DNA from: Iningainema tapete BLCC-T55 | GTDB taxonomy: Bacteria; Cyanobacteriota; Cyanobacteriia; Cyanobacteriales; Nostocaceae | Direction of reading: 5' to 3' | Assembly: GCF_014698965.1 (NCBI RefSeq) | Contig: NZ_JACXAE010000126.1 | Coordinates: 186,001 to 250,000 of the forward strand | Length of the DNA: 64,000 nt | Part shown: piece after piece, positions 24,005 through 32,621 of the stretch | Layout of the letters: each line of letters starts with the position of its first letter | How positions within the stretch are numbered: position 1 is the first letter of the stretch | Translations under genes and position numbers: made by a program | The notes under the pieces: model-generated | Told to the model about the DNA's origin: nothing | The model's input: the letters and a program-made list of their open reading frames with translations, nothing else | Database searches by the model: none

Positions 24005-25424
24005 GTGGGAAGAACAGGGATCGCCAAATCTTACCGAGTGGTACAGAGCGTTCTTCCTGAACAAAAACCAAGAATAAGAGGGCAACTAGCCGTAGGAATG
24101 CTGAGATCACAAACAGCCCTAGCAAGCCACCAACACCAGGCACAGTCGCGAGAAAACTACCGATAGTGATTCCCCCTGCCCCAGTGACACCAGCAATCGC
24201 CCCCACGATCGCGAAGTAATTCGACTGCTTACGTAGCGGTGCTATTGCCATCATCATATTGTTGGTACACAGGTCTATCGCCGCCCAAGTCGCACCAGTT
24301 AGCATGTGCAACAAGGGTAACCAGATCCAAAGGGAAATTTGATCGCTTCCACCGACTAGCCATAATAGAGGTGTCACCGCCACCAAGACTCCCACTAATA
24401 TTAGGAGCGGGCGATTGCCAATCCTGTCTGCCAGTTTGCCCCACAAAAGCAGCAACAGCATGTTAGCACCAGTTGCTAAGCCGTTATAAATCGTTACCAC
24501 GCTGATATCTATATTCAGGTTATCCAACAGGTAGAGATTAAAGAAGGGAGCGCTGACGTTAACCCCAAAGCACCATATGCCAATGTAAAGCACAAACTTC
24601 AAAAAATTGGTATCTTTGAGGAACCTAAAATCTATTCCCCCAGATTGCGGTTGGGATGTATCTGAATCTGCGACATGTAAAAGCTGCGGGTTCACATCCG
24701 TCATCCAGAACTGACTAATCAGACTGACTAGCCCAAACACAATTCCTAGAATCAAGATCGCACCGTAGCCTTGGATCGTTCCACCAGGCCACCTTGATAC
24801 CACTTGACCTAGCAGTGGCACACTGATCAGAGTCATCAAGCCCAAAAGACTATTGCGAAAGCCAAAATAGCGCCCCCGCAACCGCCGAGGTACTAATACA
24901 GCCGTCCAGCCCAACCAGGGAGCACGACCCAAAGCTTCGATGATATTAGTCACCAACATAATTGCCAATGTCAACTGCACCACTTGGTGTCCAGTGATAT
25001 GAGATGAGGTGACAAACCAAATCGCAGGCACGAGAGTTACCCACAGTAGCCGCGACGGGACGAAAACGAACATGGAAAACCAGTGGAAGCTAGTACTTCG
25101 GTCTAGCAAATACGCTCCCAGTGGTTGGAGCAGATTCACCAACTGAGGAATAGAGGCTAAAAGACCAATTTCCACTGGACCAGCACCGAACTCCAGCAAG
25201 AAATTACTCAGCAATGCGCCGCTGATGATACTGTAAAAAACCGAAGCGAAGACACTCTCAATAGTTAATGCCTTGAGGCTTGTACGAATTTGCGGTTTGG
25301 AAATTTTAATAGCTGGGTTTGAAGTAGAAGGAAATATCGTCTCGGCTATTGCCCTATCCTCTGGGATTTCTTGAATAGGGAGACTCGTTTCTACTTTGAT
25401 TTCGTCTTCTTGTTTACTGAACAT
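23985..25424 (-). CDS. MFS transporter, paralogue of the gal-operon transporter
   Basis: A 479-residue 12-helix major facilitator protein. The first ~60 residues are a hydrophilic leader (ETSLPIQEIPEDRAIAETIF), followed by SVFYSIISGALLSNFLLEFG. The loop between helices 2 and 3 reads GAYLLDRSTSF, the cytoplasmic loop is RRLRGRYFGFRNSLLGL, and the second half has WGKLADRIGNRPLL. It shares the leader and most loops with the protein at 42121-43617, which sits in a galactose operon, so a sugar or glycoside substrate is likely but not shown. It stands alone on the minus strand; its 3' end overlaps the transglutaminase-like gene. Confidence 0.85.
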   Translation of the reverse strand: MFSKQEDEIKVETSLPIQEIPEDRAIAETIFPSTSNPAIKISKPQIRTSLKALTIESVFASVFYSIISGALLSNFLLEFGAGPVEIGLLASIPQLVNLLQPLGAYLLDRSTSFHWFSMFVFVPSRLLWVTLVPAIWFVTSSHITGHQVVQLTLAIMLVTNIIEALGRAPWLGWTAVLVPRRLRGRYFGFRNSLLGLMTLISVPLLGQVVSRWPGGTIQGYGAILILGIVFGLVSLISQFWMTDVNPQLLHVADSDTSQPQSGGIDFRFLKDTNFLKFVLYIGIWCFGVNVSAPFFNLYLLDNLNIDISVVTIYNGLATGANMLLLLLWGKLADRIGNRPLLILVGVLVAVTPLLWLVGGSDQISLWIWLPLLHMLTGATWAAIDLCTNNMMMAIAPLRKQSNYFAIVGAIAGVTGAGGITIGSFLATVPGVGGLLGLFVISAFLRLVALLFLVFVQEERSVPLGKIWRSLFFPPMQHEI

Positions 25425-26639
25425 ATTATAAGTGCCAATTTTTAAAAAGCTACAGTTAACTTAATTGCTGCTTTCATCGAAGTGCATTTCCGCAGAAAAA
25501 TCTTTTCAAACATAATTTATTTAAAGCCGTTCAGGGCGAGTATCTCTCAAGATAGCAAGTTAATAAGTAAGTAGATCGGCACGAATACATCGATCTGTGT
25601 AAAGAAAAGTAACCTTTATAAATTTTCTTTTAGTAAGCGCTTTAGCGCTTTAGCGCTTACTACAAACCTTTAGTTTTTTACGCCGACTTACTTAAACTCT
25701 ATAGGAAGCTTCATGAGGATAACCAAACCTGTCACAAAATAATTATTACTCTTATTTACAACACGTTTTTCAACCTGCTTTATTATTGATGAATATATTT
25801 ATGAAATAATAATTTTCAAATCTAGAGTAATATAAAAGTAATTTTTTACGTATCCTTCTCAAGAGTTATTCTTGGTGTATAATCTATTGTTGCTTTTTAA
25901 TAAAAATGTTATTTTGGTTTGGCTGAAATTATTGTAAGGTTAATCGTTAACCCTGTAAAGCGTCAAATTGGTATGTAACTTAAAGTGCTGGAACGGCTCA
26001 ATTTACTATACCAACGTAGCTATAATTACAATTTGCTTTAAAATTACATTTACCTGCTGCTTGTAAAAGATCCATTAATATTTACTAATACTAAAAATTT
26101 GGTAACATCCTTATCCACTGATCCCTGGTTGTTAGTACGTAATTAGTAGGCTTTTCAGAGCTAACGCAAGGAAGCACCGTAAATTTATTTACTACGTTAA
26201 CTGATAGGTAATTTTCAATAGGAAAGGAAGTAGTTAGGGCAAAGTTATTAATATTTTATACACTAGTTTTTGAAAAGACACGCACTTATTTTTCCCGGTT
26301 TATTTATTAAAGTTCTATCTTTAGACATATTTGTATTGAACATTACAAATCATCTTAATATTTGACCAATACATTTAGATAGAAATAAATATATCGCTTG
26401 ATAGAAGGTTAAGTAAACAGTAAGTAGTAATTTAGTTATTGATAGAAATTGTTGTACAGCTAAATAGCCTTAATAGTTTCTAGGCAAACAATCCAACAGC
26501 AAAATCTTTTCCAGATAATTATCCCTGCCCTTTTTATTTAAAAATTTATAAAGGGATTTTTTTGCTATGTAATTATCTGATAGAATAAGAGATTTTGTGA
26601 AAAATTCTGTTTCCTACAAAAATAAATTTGAGATAACCT
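25425..26639. other. Long non-coding stretch before the GT-UGM fusion gene
   Basis: 1.2 kb of very AT-rich DNA with no supported gene on either strand. It contains the hairpin at 25632-25661 and otherwise only short scattered A/T runs. The promoter and possibly a long 5' leader of the fusion gene at 26640 must lie here. No tRNA, insertion-sequence end or terminator was recognised. Confidence 0.5.
25632..25661. repeat. Interspersed hairpin with TACTACAAAC tail
   Basis: AGTAAGCGCT (25632-25641) mirrors AGCGCTTACT (25652-25661). The bases after it (TACTACAAACCTTTAG, then ACTTACTTA) resemble those after the hairpin at 39218-39233 (TACTACAAACTTTGA, CTACTTA). Both are copies of one dispersed element with variable stems. 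Confidence 0.65.
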
Positions 26640-29093
26640 ATGTCTGGCGAAGCAACTCAAGTAAAAAATAATGGGTTCAGTAATGGTAAGTCAATAAAGA
26701 TGGTTGAAGCTAAGCTATCGACATTAACTGAGCTACAATCATCAGGTGCATCATCGCATATATCTTTATCCAAAAAAAGCTTTAAAGAAGCCTCTATAGA
26801 TACGCCTGATATAGTTTGCTTGTCTCATTTGCGTTGGAATTTTGTCTATCAAAGACCACAACATCTTCTAGTTCGTTGCGCTCAAGGACGACGGGTGTTT
26901 TTTATCGAGGAGCCGATTTTTAGCAATGAACCATTGGGACGATTGGAAGTAAGCCTTGATCAAAGTGGGGTAATGGTTGTTGTTCCACACTTACCACAAG
27001 GTTTGAGTGAGGAGGCGCTAAACGCGGATCTAAAACTGCTGATTGATGGTTTGTTCGCAGAGCATAACATCTGCAAGTACATCTTTTGGTATTACACACC
27101 AATGGCGATCGCATTTACACGCCACTTGCAACCACTAGCAGTGGTATACGATTGCATGGATGAGTTGTCGGCATTTAAGGGAGCGCCACCTGCTTTAAAG
27201 AACAACGAAGCCGAACTTTTCAAGAGAGCAGACTTGGTGTTTACAGGTGGACAAAGCCTTTACGAAAGCAAGGTGAACCAGCACCTCAACGTCTATCCAT
27301 TTCCCAGTAGTGTAGATGTAGCGCATTTTGCACAAGCAAGAAATTCCCAGGAAAAAGAACCAGCAGATCAAGCGAATATTCCCCACCCGCGCCTTGGGTT
27401 CTTTGGGGTGATTGACGAGCGGATGGATATTGAACTGCTGGCTGGAATTGCCGACGCACGCCCAGACTGGCATTTGGTAATGATTGGACCAGTTGTGAAA
27501 ATCGATCCGGCTGCTCTGCCACAACGGGAAAACATCTATTATCTTGGTGGTAAAGATTACAAAGATTTACCTCAATATTTAGCAGGCTGGGACTTAGCGA
27601 TGTTGCCGTTTGCGCGTAACGACGCAACGCGCTTTATTAGCCCAACTAAAACTCCAGAGTATCTTGCCGCAGCTAAGCCTGTCGTGTCTACCTCGATTCG
27701 GGATGTAGTGCGTCCCTACGGAGAGTCGAAGCTGGTACGAATTGCCGACACAGTTTCTGAATTTGTCGCCGCCGCAGAACAGGCAATGCAAGAAGACACC
27801 CCAGCATCGGGATGGTTGAGTCAGGTAGATGCCTTTTTGGCGCAGAATTCATGGGATCGGACTTGGGGATCAATGATGCAATTGATCGACTCTGCCATCG
27901 CTGACCGACAAAATACCACGGTTGACTCTAGTAAAAACGGGTTGGGCGAAGTCAAGACAGATATCCCGCAAGCACCAAACATCATTACCAGAGAGTTTGT
28001 ATTTGATTACTTAGTTGTCGGGGCAGGATTCTCAGGCAGCGTAATTGCCGAACGGTTGGCAACTCAGTCTGGTAAGAAAGTGCTGGTTGTAGACAAGCGA
28101 TCGCACATTGGCGGCAACGCTTACGATCATTACGACGATCATGGCATCCTCGTACACAAATACGGTCCCCACATCTTTCACACCAACTCCCGCGAAGTCT
28201 TTGAATACCTCTCGCAATTCACTCAATGGCGGGCTTACGAACATCGCGTCCTTGCTAGTGTAGATGGGCAACTTGTTCCGATCCCCATCAACCTCGACAC
28301 CATCAACAAACTCTATGGAATGAATCTGAGTTCATTTCAAGTCGAGGAGTTCTTCAAATCAGTGGCTGAACCGAAAGAATACATCCGCACCTCAGAAGAT
28401 GTGGTGGTGAGCAAAGTCGGTAGGGAACTGTATGAAAAGTTCTTCCGGAACTACACTCGCAAACAATGGGGACTCGATCCATCAGAACTCGATAAATCAG
28501 TAATTGCCCGGATACCAACTCGTACCAACCGCGACAACCGCTATTTCACTGATACTTACCAGGCGATGCCGCTGCACGGCTTTACTCGGATGTTCGAGAC
28601 GATGTTGGCACACCCCAATATCAAAGTGATGCTCAACACCGATTACCGTGAAATCGAGAAGGCTATACCTTGCGGCGAAATGGTTTACAGCGGTCCTGTT
28701 GATGAATTCTTTGATTATCGCTACGGCAAACTACCGTATCGTTCACTCGATTTCAAACACGAGACGCATAACACGCCAGTGTTTCAGTCAGCGCCAGTCA
28801 TCAACTATCCGAACGAACACCTTTACACCCGCGTTACGGAGTTTAAGTACCTAACTGGACAGGAACACCTCAAATCTAGCATTGTTTACGAGTTTCCGTC
28901 ATCTGAAGGAGACCCTTATTACCCTGTGCCGCGTCCTGAAAATCAGGAAATTTACAAGCAATACAAGGCACTTGCTGATGCAACGCTAGGGGTGTATTTT
29001 GTAGGCAGGCTGGCAACCTACAAGTATTACAATATGGATCAATGTGTTGCTCAGGCTCTGTCTGTTTACAAGCAAATTGCGGTTAAAGCTTGA
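26640..29093 (+). CDS. Fusion of a glycosyltransferase and UDP-galactopyranose mutase
   Basis: An 817-residue bifunctional protein. Residues ~55-420 are a GT4-like GT-B domain (CLSHLRWNFVYQRPQHLL, GFFGVIDERMDIELL, WDLAMLPFARNDATRFISPT, PEYLAAAKPVVSTSI). Residues ~456-817 are a complete UDP-galactopyranose mutase: the FAD-binding DYLVVGAGFSGSVIAERL, DKRSHIGGNAYDHYD, YGPHIFHT, the substrate-side NYTRKQWGLDPSELD, RIPTRTNRDNRYF and FVGRLATYKYYNMDQ. The mutase converts UDP-galactopyranose to UDP-galactofuranose; the attached transferase may use it. Two further sugar-nucleotide genes follow on the same strand. The first ~50 residues are polar and Ser-rich. A separate mutase gene lies at 63114. Confidence 0.93.
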   Translation: MSGEATQVKNNGFSNGKSIKMVEAKLSTLTELQSSGASSHISLSKKSFKEASIDTPDIVCLSHLRWNFVYQRPQHLLVRCAQGRRVFFIEEPIFSNEPLGRLEVSLDQSGVMVVVPHLPQGLSEEALNADLKLLIDGLFAEHNICKYIFWYYTPMAIAFTRHLQPLAVVYDCMDELSAFKGAPPALKNNEAELFKRADLVFTGGQSLYESKVNQHLNVYPFPSSVDVAHFAQARNSQEKEPADQANIPHPRLGFFGVIDERMDIELLAGIADARPDWHLVMIGPVVKIDPAALPQRENIYYLGGKDYKDLPQYLAGWDLAMLPFARNDATRFISPTKTPEYLAAAKPVVSTSIRDVVRPYGESKLVRIADTVSEFVAAAEQAMQEDTPASGWLSQVDAFLAQNSWDRTWGSMMQLIDSAIADRQNTTVDSSKNGLGEVKTDIPQAPNIITREFVFDYLVVGAGFSGSVIAERLATQSGKKVLVVDKRSHIGGNAYDHYDDHGILVHKYGPHIFHTNSREVFEYLSQFTQWRAYEHRVLASVDGQLVPIPINLDTINKLYGMNLSSFQVEEFFKSVAEPKEYIRTSEDVVVSKVGRELYEKFFRNYTRKQWGLDPSELDKSVIARIPTRTNRDNRYFTDTYQAMPLHGFTRMFETMLAHPNIKVMLNTDYREIEKAIPCGEMVYSGPVDEFFDYRYGKLPYRSLDFKHETHNTPVFQSAPVINYPNEHLYTRVTEFKYLTGQEHLKSSIVYEFPSSEGDPYYPVPRPENQEIYKQYKALADATLGVYFVGRLATYKYYNMDQCVAQALSVYKQIAVKA

Positions 29094-29213
29094 GATTTGC
29101 TAAGAGCTAATAGCTAATGGCTAATAACTAAGGTCGGACTGATAACAATTAGCTCTTAGCTCTTAGCTCTTAGTAATTAACAATTAGCTATTAACAATTA
29201 ACAATTAGCAATT
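29094..29213. repeat. Heptanucleotide tandem repeats (STRR) abutting a start codon
   Basis: AGCTCTT is repeated about three times at 29151-29173 and TTAACAA-type units at 29191-29213, directly before the ATG at 29214. Degenerate TAGCTAATGG units occur at 29101-29130. Such 7-bp tandem arrays are known from heterocystous cyanobacteria. Here they occupy the whole spacer, including the position of the ribosome-binding site. Confidence 0.8.
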
Positions 29214-31409
29214 ATGGCTTTTGTGGAAGTGTGGGCTGGAGTGGAGTGTACTGTTAATCGTGTGGGTGATGAGTATTTTGACCAGTTGGAGAGCAACGGT
29301 CATGCCACGCGCTTAAATGACTTGGATTTGTTTGCGGAACTTGGGATACAGGCGATCCGCTACCCGGTGCTGTGGGAGCGAACTGCGCCCAACGGGTTGG
29401 AGAATGCTAATTGGGAGTGGGCGGATCGGCGATTGGGGCGGTTACATGAACTCGGCATCCGTCCAATTGTGGGATTGGTGCATCATGGTAGCGGACCGCG
29501 TTACACTAGCTTGGTAGATCCAGAATTTCCAGAGAAACTGGCTGCTTATGCCCGTGCGGTGGCTGAACGCTATCCTTGGGTGACGCATTACACACCAGTA
29601 AACGAGCCACTGACAACGGCGCGATTCAGTGGAATGTACGGTCACTGGTATCCTCACGGACGGGATGAGTTTACCTTCTGCCGTGCTTTGTTGGGGCAGT
29701 GTCGTGGGGTTTCCCAAGCGATGAAGGCGATCCGGCAAGTCAACCCCAACGCAGTTCTGGTGCAAACCGAGGATTTGGGTAAGATTTTCAGTACGCCAAA
29801 GCTAAAGTATCAAGCAGAATTTGAGAACGAGCGCCGCTGGTTGTCCTTCGATCTATTGTGCGGTCGAGTATCCCCGACTCATCGGATGTGGGGCCACCTG
29901 CGCTATGTTGGCATTAGCTCCTCTGAACTTGAATGGTTTCTGGAAAATCCCTGTCCGCCGGACATCATTGGGATTAATCACTACCTGACGAGCGATCGCT
30001 TTTTGGATGAGCGTAAAGAACGCTATCCGACTTCTTCTTATGGCGGCAACGGGCAGGATGAGTACGCGGATGTGGAGGCAGTAAGGGTTTGTGCTGACGG
30101 GGCGGCTGGTTCGCGCACCTTGCTACTAGAAGCATGGGAACGCTACAAACTGCCGGTTGCTGTTACCGAAGCTCACCTCGGCTGCACCCGTGAAGAGCAA
30201 CTGCGCTGGCTTTATGAGGTTTGGAATGGGGCGCTCGAATTGCGAGAGCGGGGTGTAGATGTCCGTGCTGTCACTGCTTGGGCGCTCCTGGGCAGTTATG
30301 ATTGGAATAGCTTACTAACTCGCTCGGTTGGTTACTACGAGTCAGGCGTGTATGATTTGCGTTCCCCCAGTTCCGTAGCAGAATCGCCACGTCCCAGACC
30401 GACAGCAATTGCCAAAATGGTGCGCGATCTATCCACAGGGCGCAAACCAAATCACCCACTACTTGATACACCGGGATGGTGGCATCGGCAACAACGGTTG
30501 TTATACGCACCAGTAAGAATAGAGGAGGGGAAGCGCAGTGAGATTTTCTCCCCTGCTTCCCCTGCTTCCCCTGCACCTCTACTCATCATCGGCGCAACAG
30601 GAACCCTGGGAAAGGCTTTTGCTCGTTTGTGTGAACTACGGGGCATATCATATCAGTTGCTGTCACGTCCAGATATGGACATTGCCGATTCCTTACAAGT
30701 CAATGCTGTTTTGGCTGACTTGAAACCGTGGGCGATTGTGAACGCTGCCGGATACGTGCGGGTGGATGATGCGGAGCGCGAACCTGATATTTGTATGCGG
30801 GTAAATGCCACCGGAGCTGCGATTTTAGCTGCTGCTTGCGCTGACCATAACGTGGCACTGCTGACTTTCTCGTCAGACCTGGTATTTGATGGTGCTTTGT
30901 TCAACCCTTATATAGAAAGTGATGCCGTTGCCCCTCTCAATGTATATGGACGCAGCAAAGCTTTGGCTGAAAAGCTGGTATTGGAGGTTAATCCTTCATC
31001 GCTGGTGATTCGCACTAGTGCATTTTTCGGTCCTTGGGATGATTACAATTTCGTCACTATTGCCCTGCGTCAGCTAAGTGCTGGGAATACTTTTGTCGCA
31101 GCGGAGGATGGGATTGTTTCGCCTACCTATGTGCCGGATCTTGTCAATACCAGTCTTGATTTATTAATTGACGGCGAAAGCGGCTTGTGGCATCTGGCTA
31201 ACAAGGGTGCGATCGCATGGGCTGACTTGGCACGGTTAGCGGCTCAGAGGGCTGGCGTTAGTATCAGTAGTCTAATTGCCCGTCCTACGCAGGAACTTGG
31301 TTTAATCGCTCAGCGCCCGATTTACAGCGTTCTTGGTAGTCATCGAGGCGAGTTAATGCCTTCTTTGGACAGTGCAATTGAGCGCTACTTTAGTGACCGT
31401 CAAAATTAG
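29214..31409 (+). CDS. Fusion of a GH1-type glycosidase and an RmlD-type sugar-nucleotide reductase
   Basis: A 731-residue protein. Residues 1-~410 are a family 1 glycoside hydrolase: YTPVNEPLTTARFSGMYGHW with the acid/base Glu and LPVAVTEAHLGCT with the nucleophile Glu. Residues 455-731 are an RmlD-like short-chain dehydrogenase: LLIIGATGTLGKAF, IVNAAGYVRVDDAEREPD, TFSSDLVFDG and the Tyr578-x3-Lys582 pair in YGRSKALAE. RmlD reduces dTDP-4-keto-rhamnose to dTDP-rhamnose. The linker (~435-454) contains SPASPASPAP encoded by tandem CCCCTGCTTC units, which looks like a repeat insertion. Its place between the GT-mutase fusion and galE suggests a role in activated sugars; the GH1 substrate is unknown. 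Confidence 0.88.
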   Translation: MAFVEVWAGVECTVNRVGDEYFDQLESNGHATRLNDLDLFAELGIQAIRYPVLWERTAPNGLENANWEWADRRLGRLHELGIRPIVGLVHHGSGPRYTSLVDPEFPEKLAAYARAVAERYPWVTHYTPVNEPLTTARFSGMYGHWYPHGRDEFTFCRALLGQCRGVSQAMKAIRQVNPNAVLVQTEDLGKIFSTPKLKYQAEFENERRWLSFDLLCGRVSPTHRMWGHLRYVGISSSELEWFLENPCPPDIIGINHYLTSDRFLDERKERYPTSSYGGNGQDEYADVEAVRVCADGAAGSRTLLLEAWERYKLPVAVTEAHLGCTREEQLRWLYEVWNGALELRERGVDVRAVTAWALLGSYDWNSLLTRSVGYYESGVYDLRSPSSVAESPRPRPTAIAKMVRDLSTGRKPNHPLLDTPGWWHRQQRLLYAPVRIEEGKRSEIFSPASPASPAPLLIIGATGTLGKAFARLCELRGISYQLLSRPDMDIADSLQVNAVLADLKPWAIVNAAGYVRVDDAEREPDICMRVNATGAAILAAACADHNVALLTFSSDLVFDGALFNPYIESDAVAPLNVYGRSKALAEKLVLEVNPSSLVIRTSAFFGPWDDYNFVTIALRQLSAGNTFVAAEDGIVSPTYVPDLVNTSLDLLIDGESGLWHLANKGAIAWADLARLAAQRAGVSISSLIARPTQELGLIAQRPIYSVLGSHRGELMPSLDSAIERYFSDRQN

Positions 31410-31450
31410 TTATTACTTGTTAGTAGTTAGTTGTTGATTGTTGTTTTCCA

Positions 31451-31480
31451 TTAACAATTAACAATTAACAATTAACAATT
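31451..31480. repeat. Heptanucleotide tandem repeat (TTAACAA) before galE
   Basis: Just over four uninterrupted 7-bp units, 15 bp before the galE ATG. Same unit as at 29191-29213. Confidence 0.85.
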
Positions 31481-31495
31481 ACCCATGAACCAATT

Positions 31496-32479
31496 ATGTC
31501 AACAATTTTAGTAACAGGGGGAGCAGGATACATTGGCTCCCATGCTGTATTAGCTCTAAAAAATGCAGGTTATGATGTCATTATTCTTGATAATCTGTCG
31601 AATGGACATCCAGAAGTGGAACAGGTTTTGCAGGTAAAGTTGATTGTTGGTGATATCAGCGATGGCTCTGTTTTAAATCATATATTTACAACTTACAATA
31701 TAGCTGCGATAATGCATTTTGCTGCCTATATTGCTGTGGGTGAATCTGTCACTGACCCTGCCAAATATTACCGCAATAACGTCGTCGGCACTTTGACGCT
31801 ACTAGAAGCAATGCTCTCTCATTCCATTAACAAGTTTATCTTTTCTTCTACTTGCGCTCTTTATGGTGTACCCAAGTTTGTGCCGATTACTGAAGACCAT
31901 CCTCAAGACCCCATCAGTCCCTATGCAACTAGCAAATGGATGGTAGAGCGAATATTATCTGATTTCGATACGGCTTACAATCTCAAGTCTGTCCGTTTCC
32001 GCTATTTTAACGCTGCTGGCGCTGACCCTACTGGGTTGCTAGGTGAAGACCATGAACCAGAAACTCACCTCATCCCATTGGTGCTATTTGCTGCTTTGGG
32101 TAAGCAGGAATCGATTTCTATTTTCGGCACTGATTACCCTACCCGAGACGGTACTTGTATTAGAGATTACATTCATGTAACTGATTTGGCACAAGCACAT
32201 GTTTTGGGTTTGCAGTATCTGCTCAAAGGAGGAGAAAGCGAAGTATTTAATTTAGGTAATGGCAGTGGGTTTTCAGTCAGAGAAGTTATACAAACAGCAA
32301 CACTAAGTACAGGAAAAGAAATCAAAATAGTGGAGCGCGATCGCCGACCAGGCGACCCGCCTATTTTAGTAGGTAGCAGCGACAAAGCTGCGTTAGGTTT
32401 GGGTTGGCATCCCCAGTACCCAAACCTTAACCAAATCATCACCCACGCTTGGCAGTGGCATCAAAAACGTCACGGGTAG
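31496..32479 (+). CDS. galE: UDP-glucose 4-epimerase
   Basis: A 327-residue extended short-chain dehydrogenase: VTGGAGYIGSHAVLALKNAG binds NAD, MHFAAYIAVGESV and SSTCALYGVP carry the catalytic Ser/Thr, and YATSKWMVE the Tyr-Lys pair. The substrate region has RYFNAAGADPTG, ETHLIPLVL and YPTRDGTCIRDYIHV. These are the standard GalE signatures. It interconverts UDP-glucose and UDP-galactose and so links galactose catabolism (galK, galT further right) with the galactofuranose pathway (upstream mutase fusion). The ATG follows a tandem-repeat spacer; an out-of-frame ATG at 31485 was discounted. Confidence 0.94.
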   Translation: MSTILVTGGAGYIGSHAVLALKNAGYDVIILDNLSNGHPEVEQVLQVKLIVGDISDGSVLNHIFTTYNIAAIMHFAAYIAVGESVTDPAKYYRNNVVGTLTLLEAMLSHSINKFIFSSTCALYGVPKFVPITEDHPQDPISPYATSKWMVERILSDFDTAYNLKSVRFRYFNAAGADPTGLLGEDHEPETHLIPLVLFAALGKQESISIFGTDYPTRDGTCIRDYIHVTDLAQAHVLGLQYLLKGGESEVFNLGNGSGFSVREVIQTATLSTGKEIKIVERDRRPGDPPILVGSSDKAALGLGWHPQYPNLNQIITHAWQWHQKRHG

Positions 32480-32621
32480 ACCAAAAAAAGTTAGCCATAA
32501 ATCCTTCTCAAAGCGGGTGCGTTATCTCTAGTTAAGGAGTTTATTACTAAGAAAGAGCTAATAAAAGCCTTATATTGTAGCGCCAATTTACATGTATATA
32601 GGTATACAGCAGGAGTAGCAT

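Noticed and set aside
25425-26639. Hidden RNA gene or mobile element in the 1.2-kb gap
   Set aside because: No cloverleaf, terminal inverted repeats or terminator could be recognised by eye; only one short dispersed hairpin is present.
27195-27627. Overlapping minus-strand frames of more than 100 codons inside the GT-mutase fusion
   Set aside because: They are antisense to well-conserved glycosyltransferase motifs and show no domain of their own.
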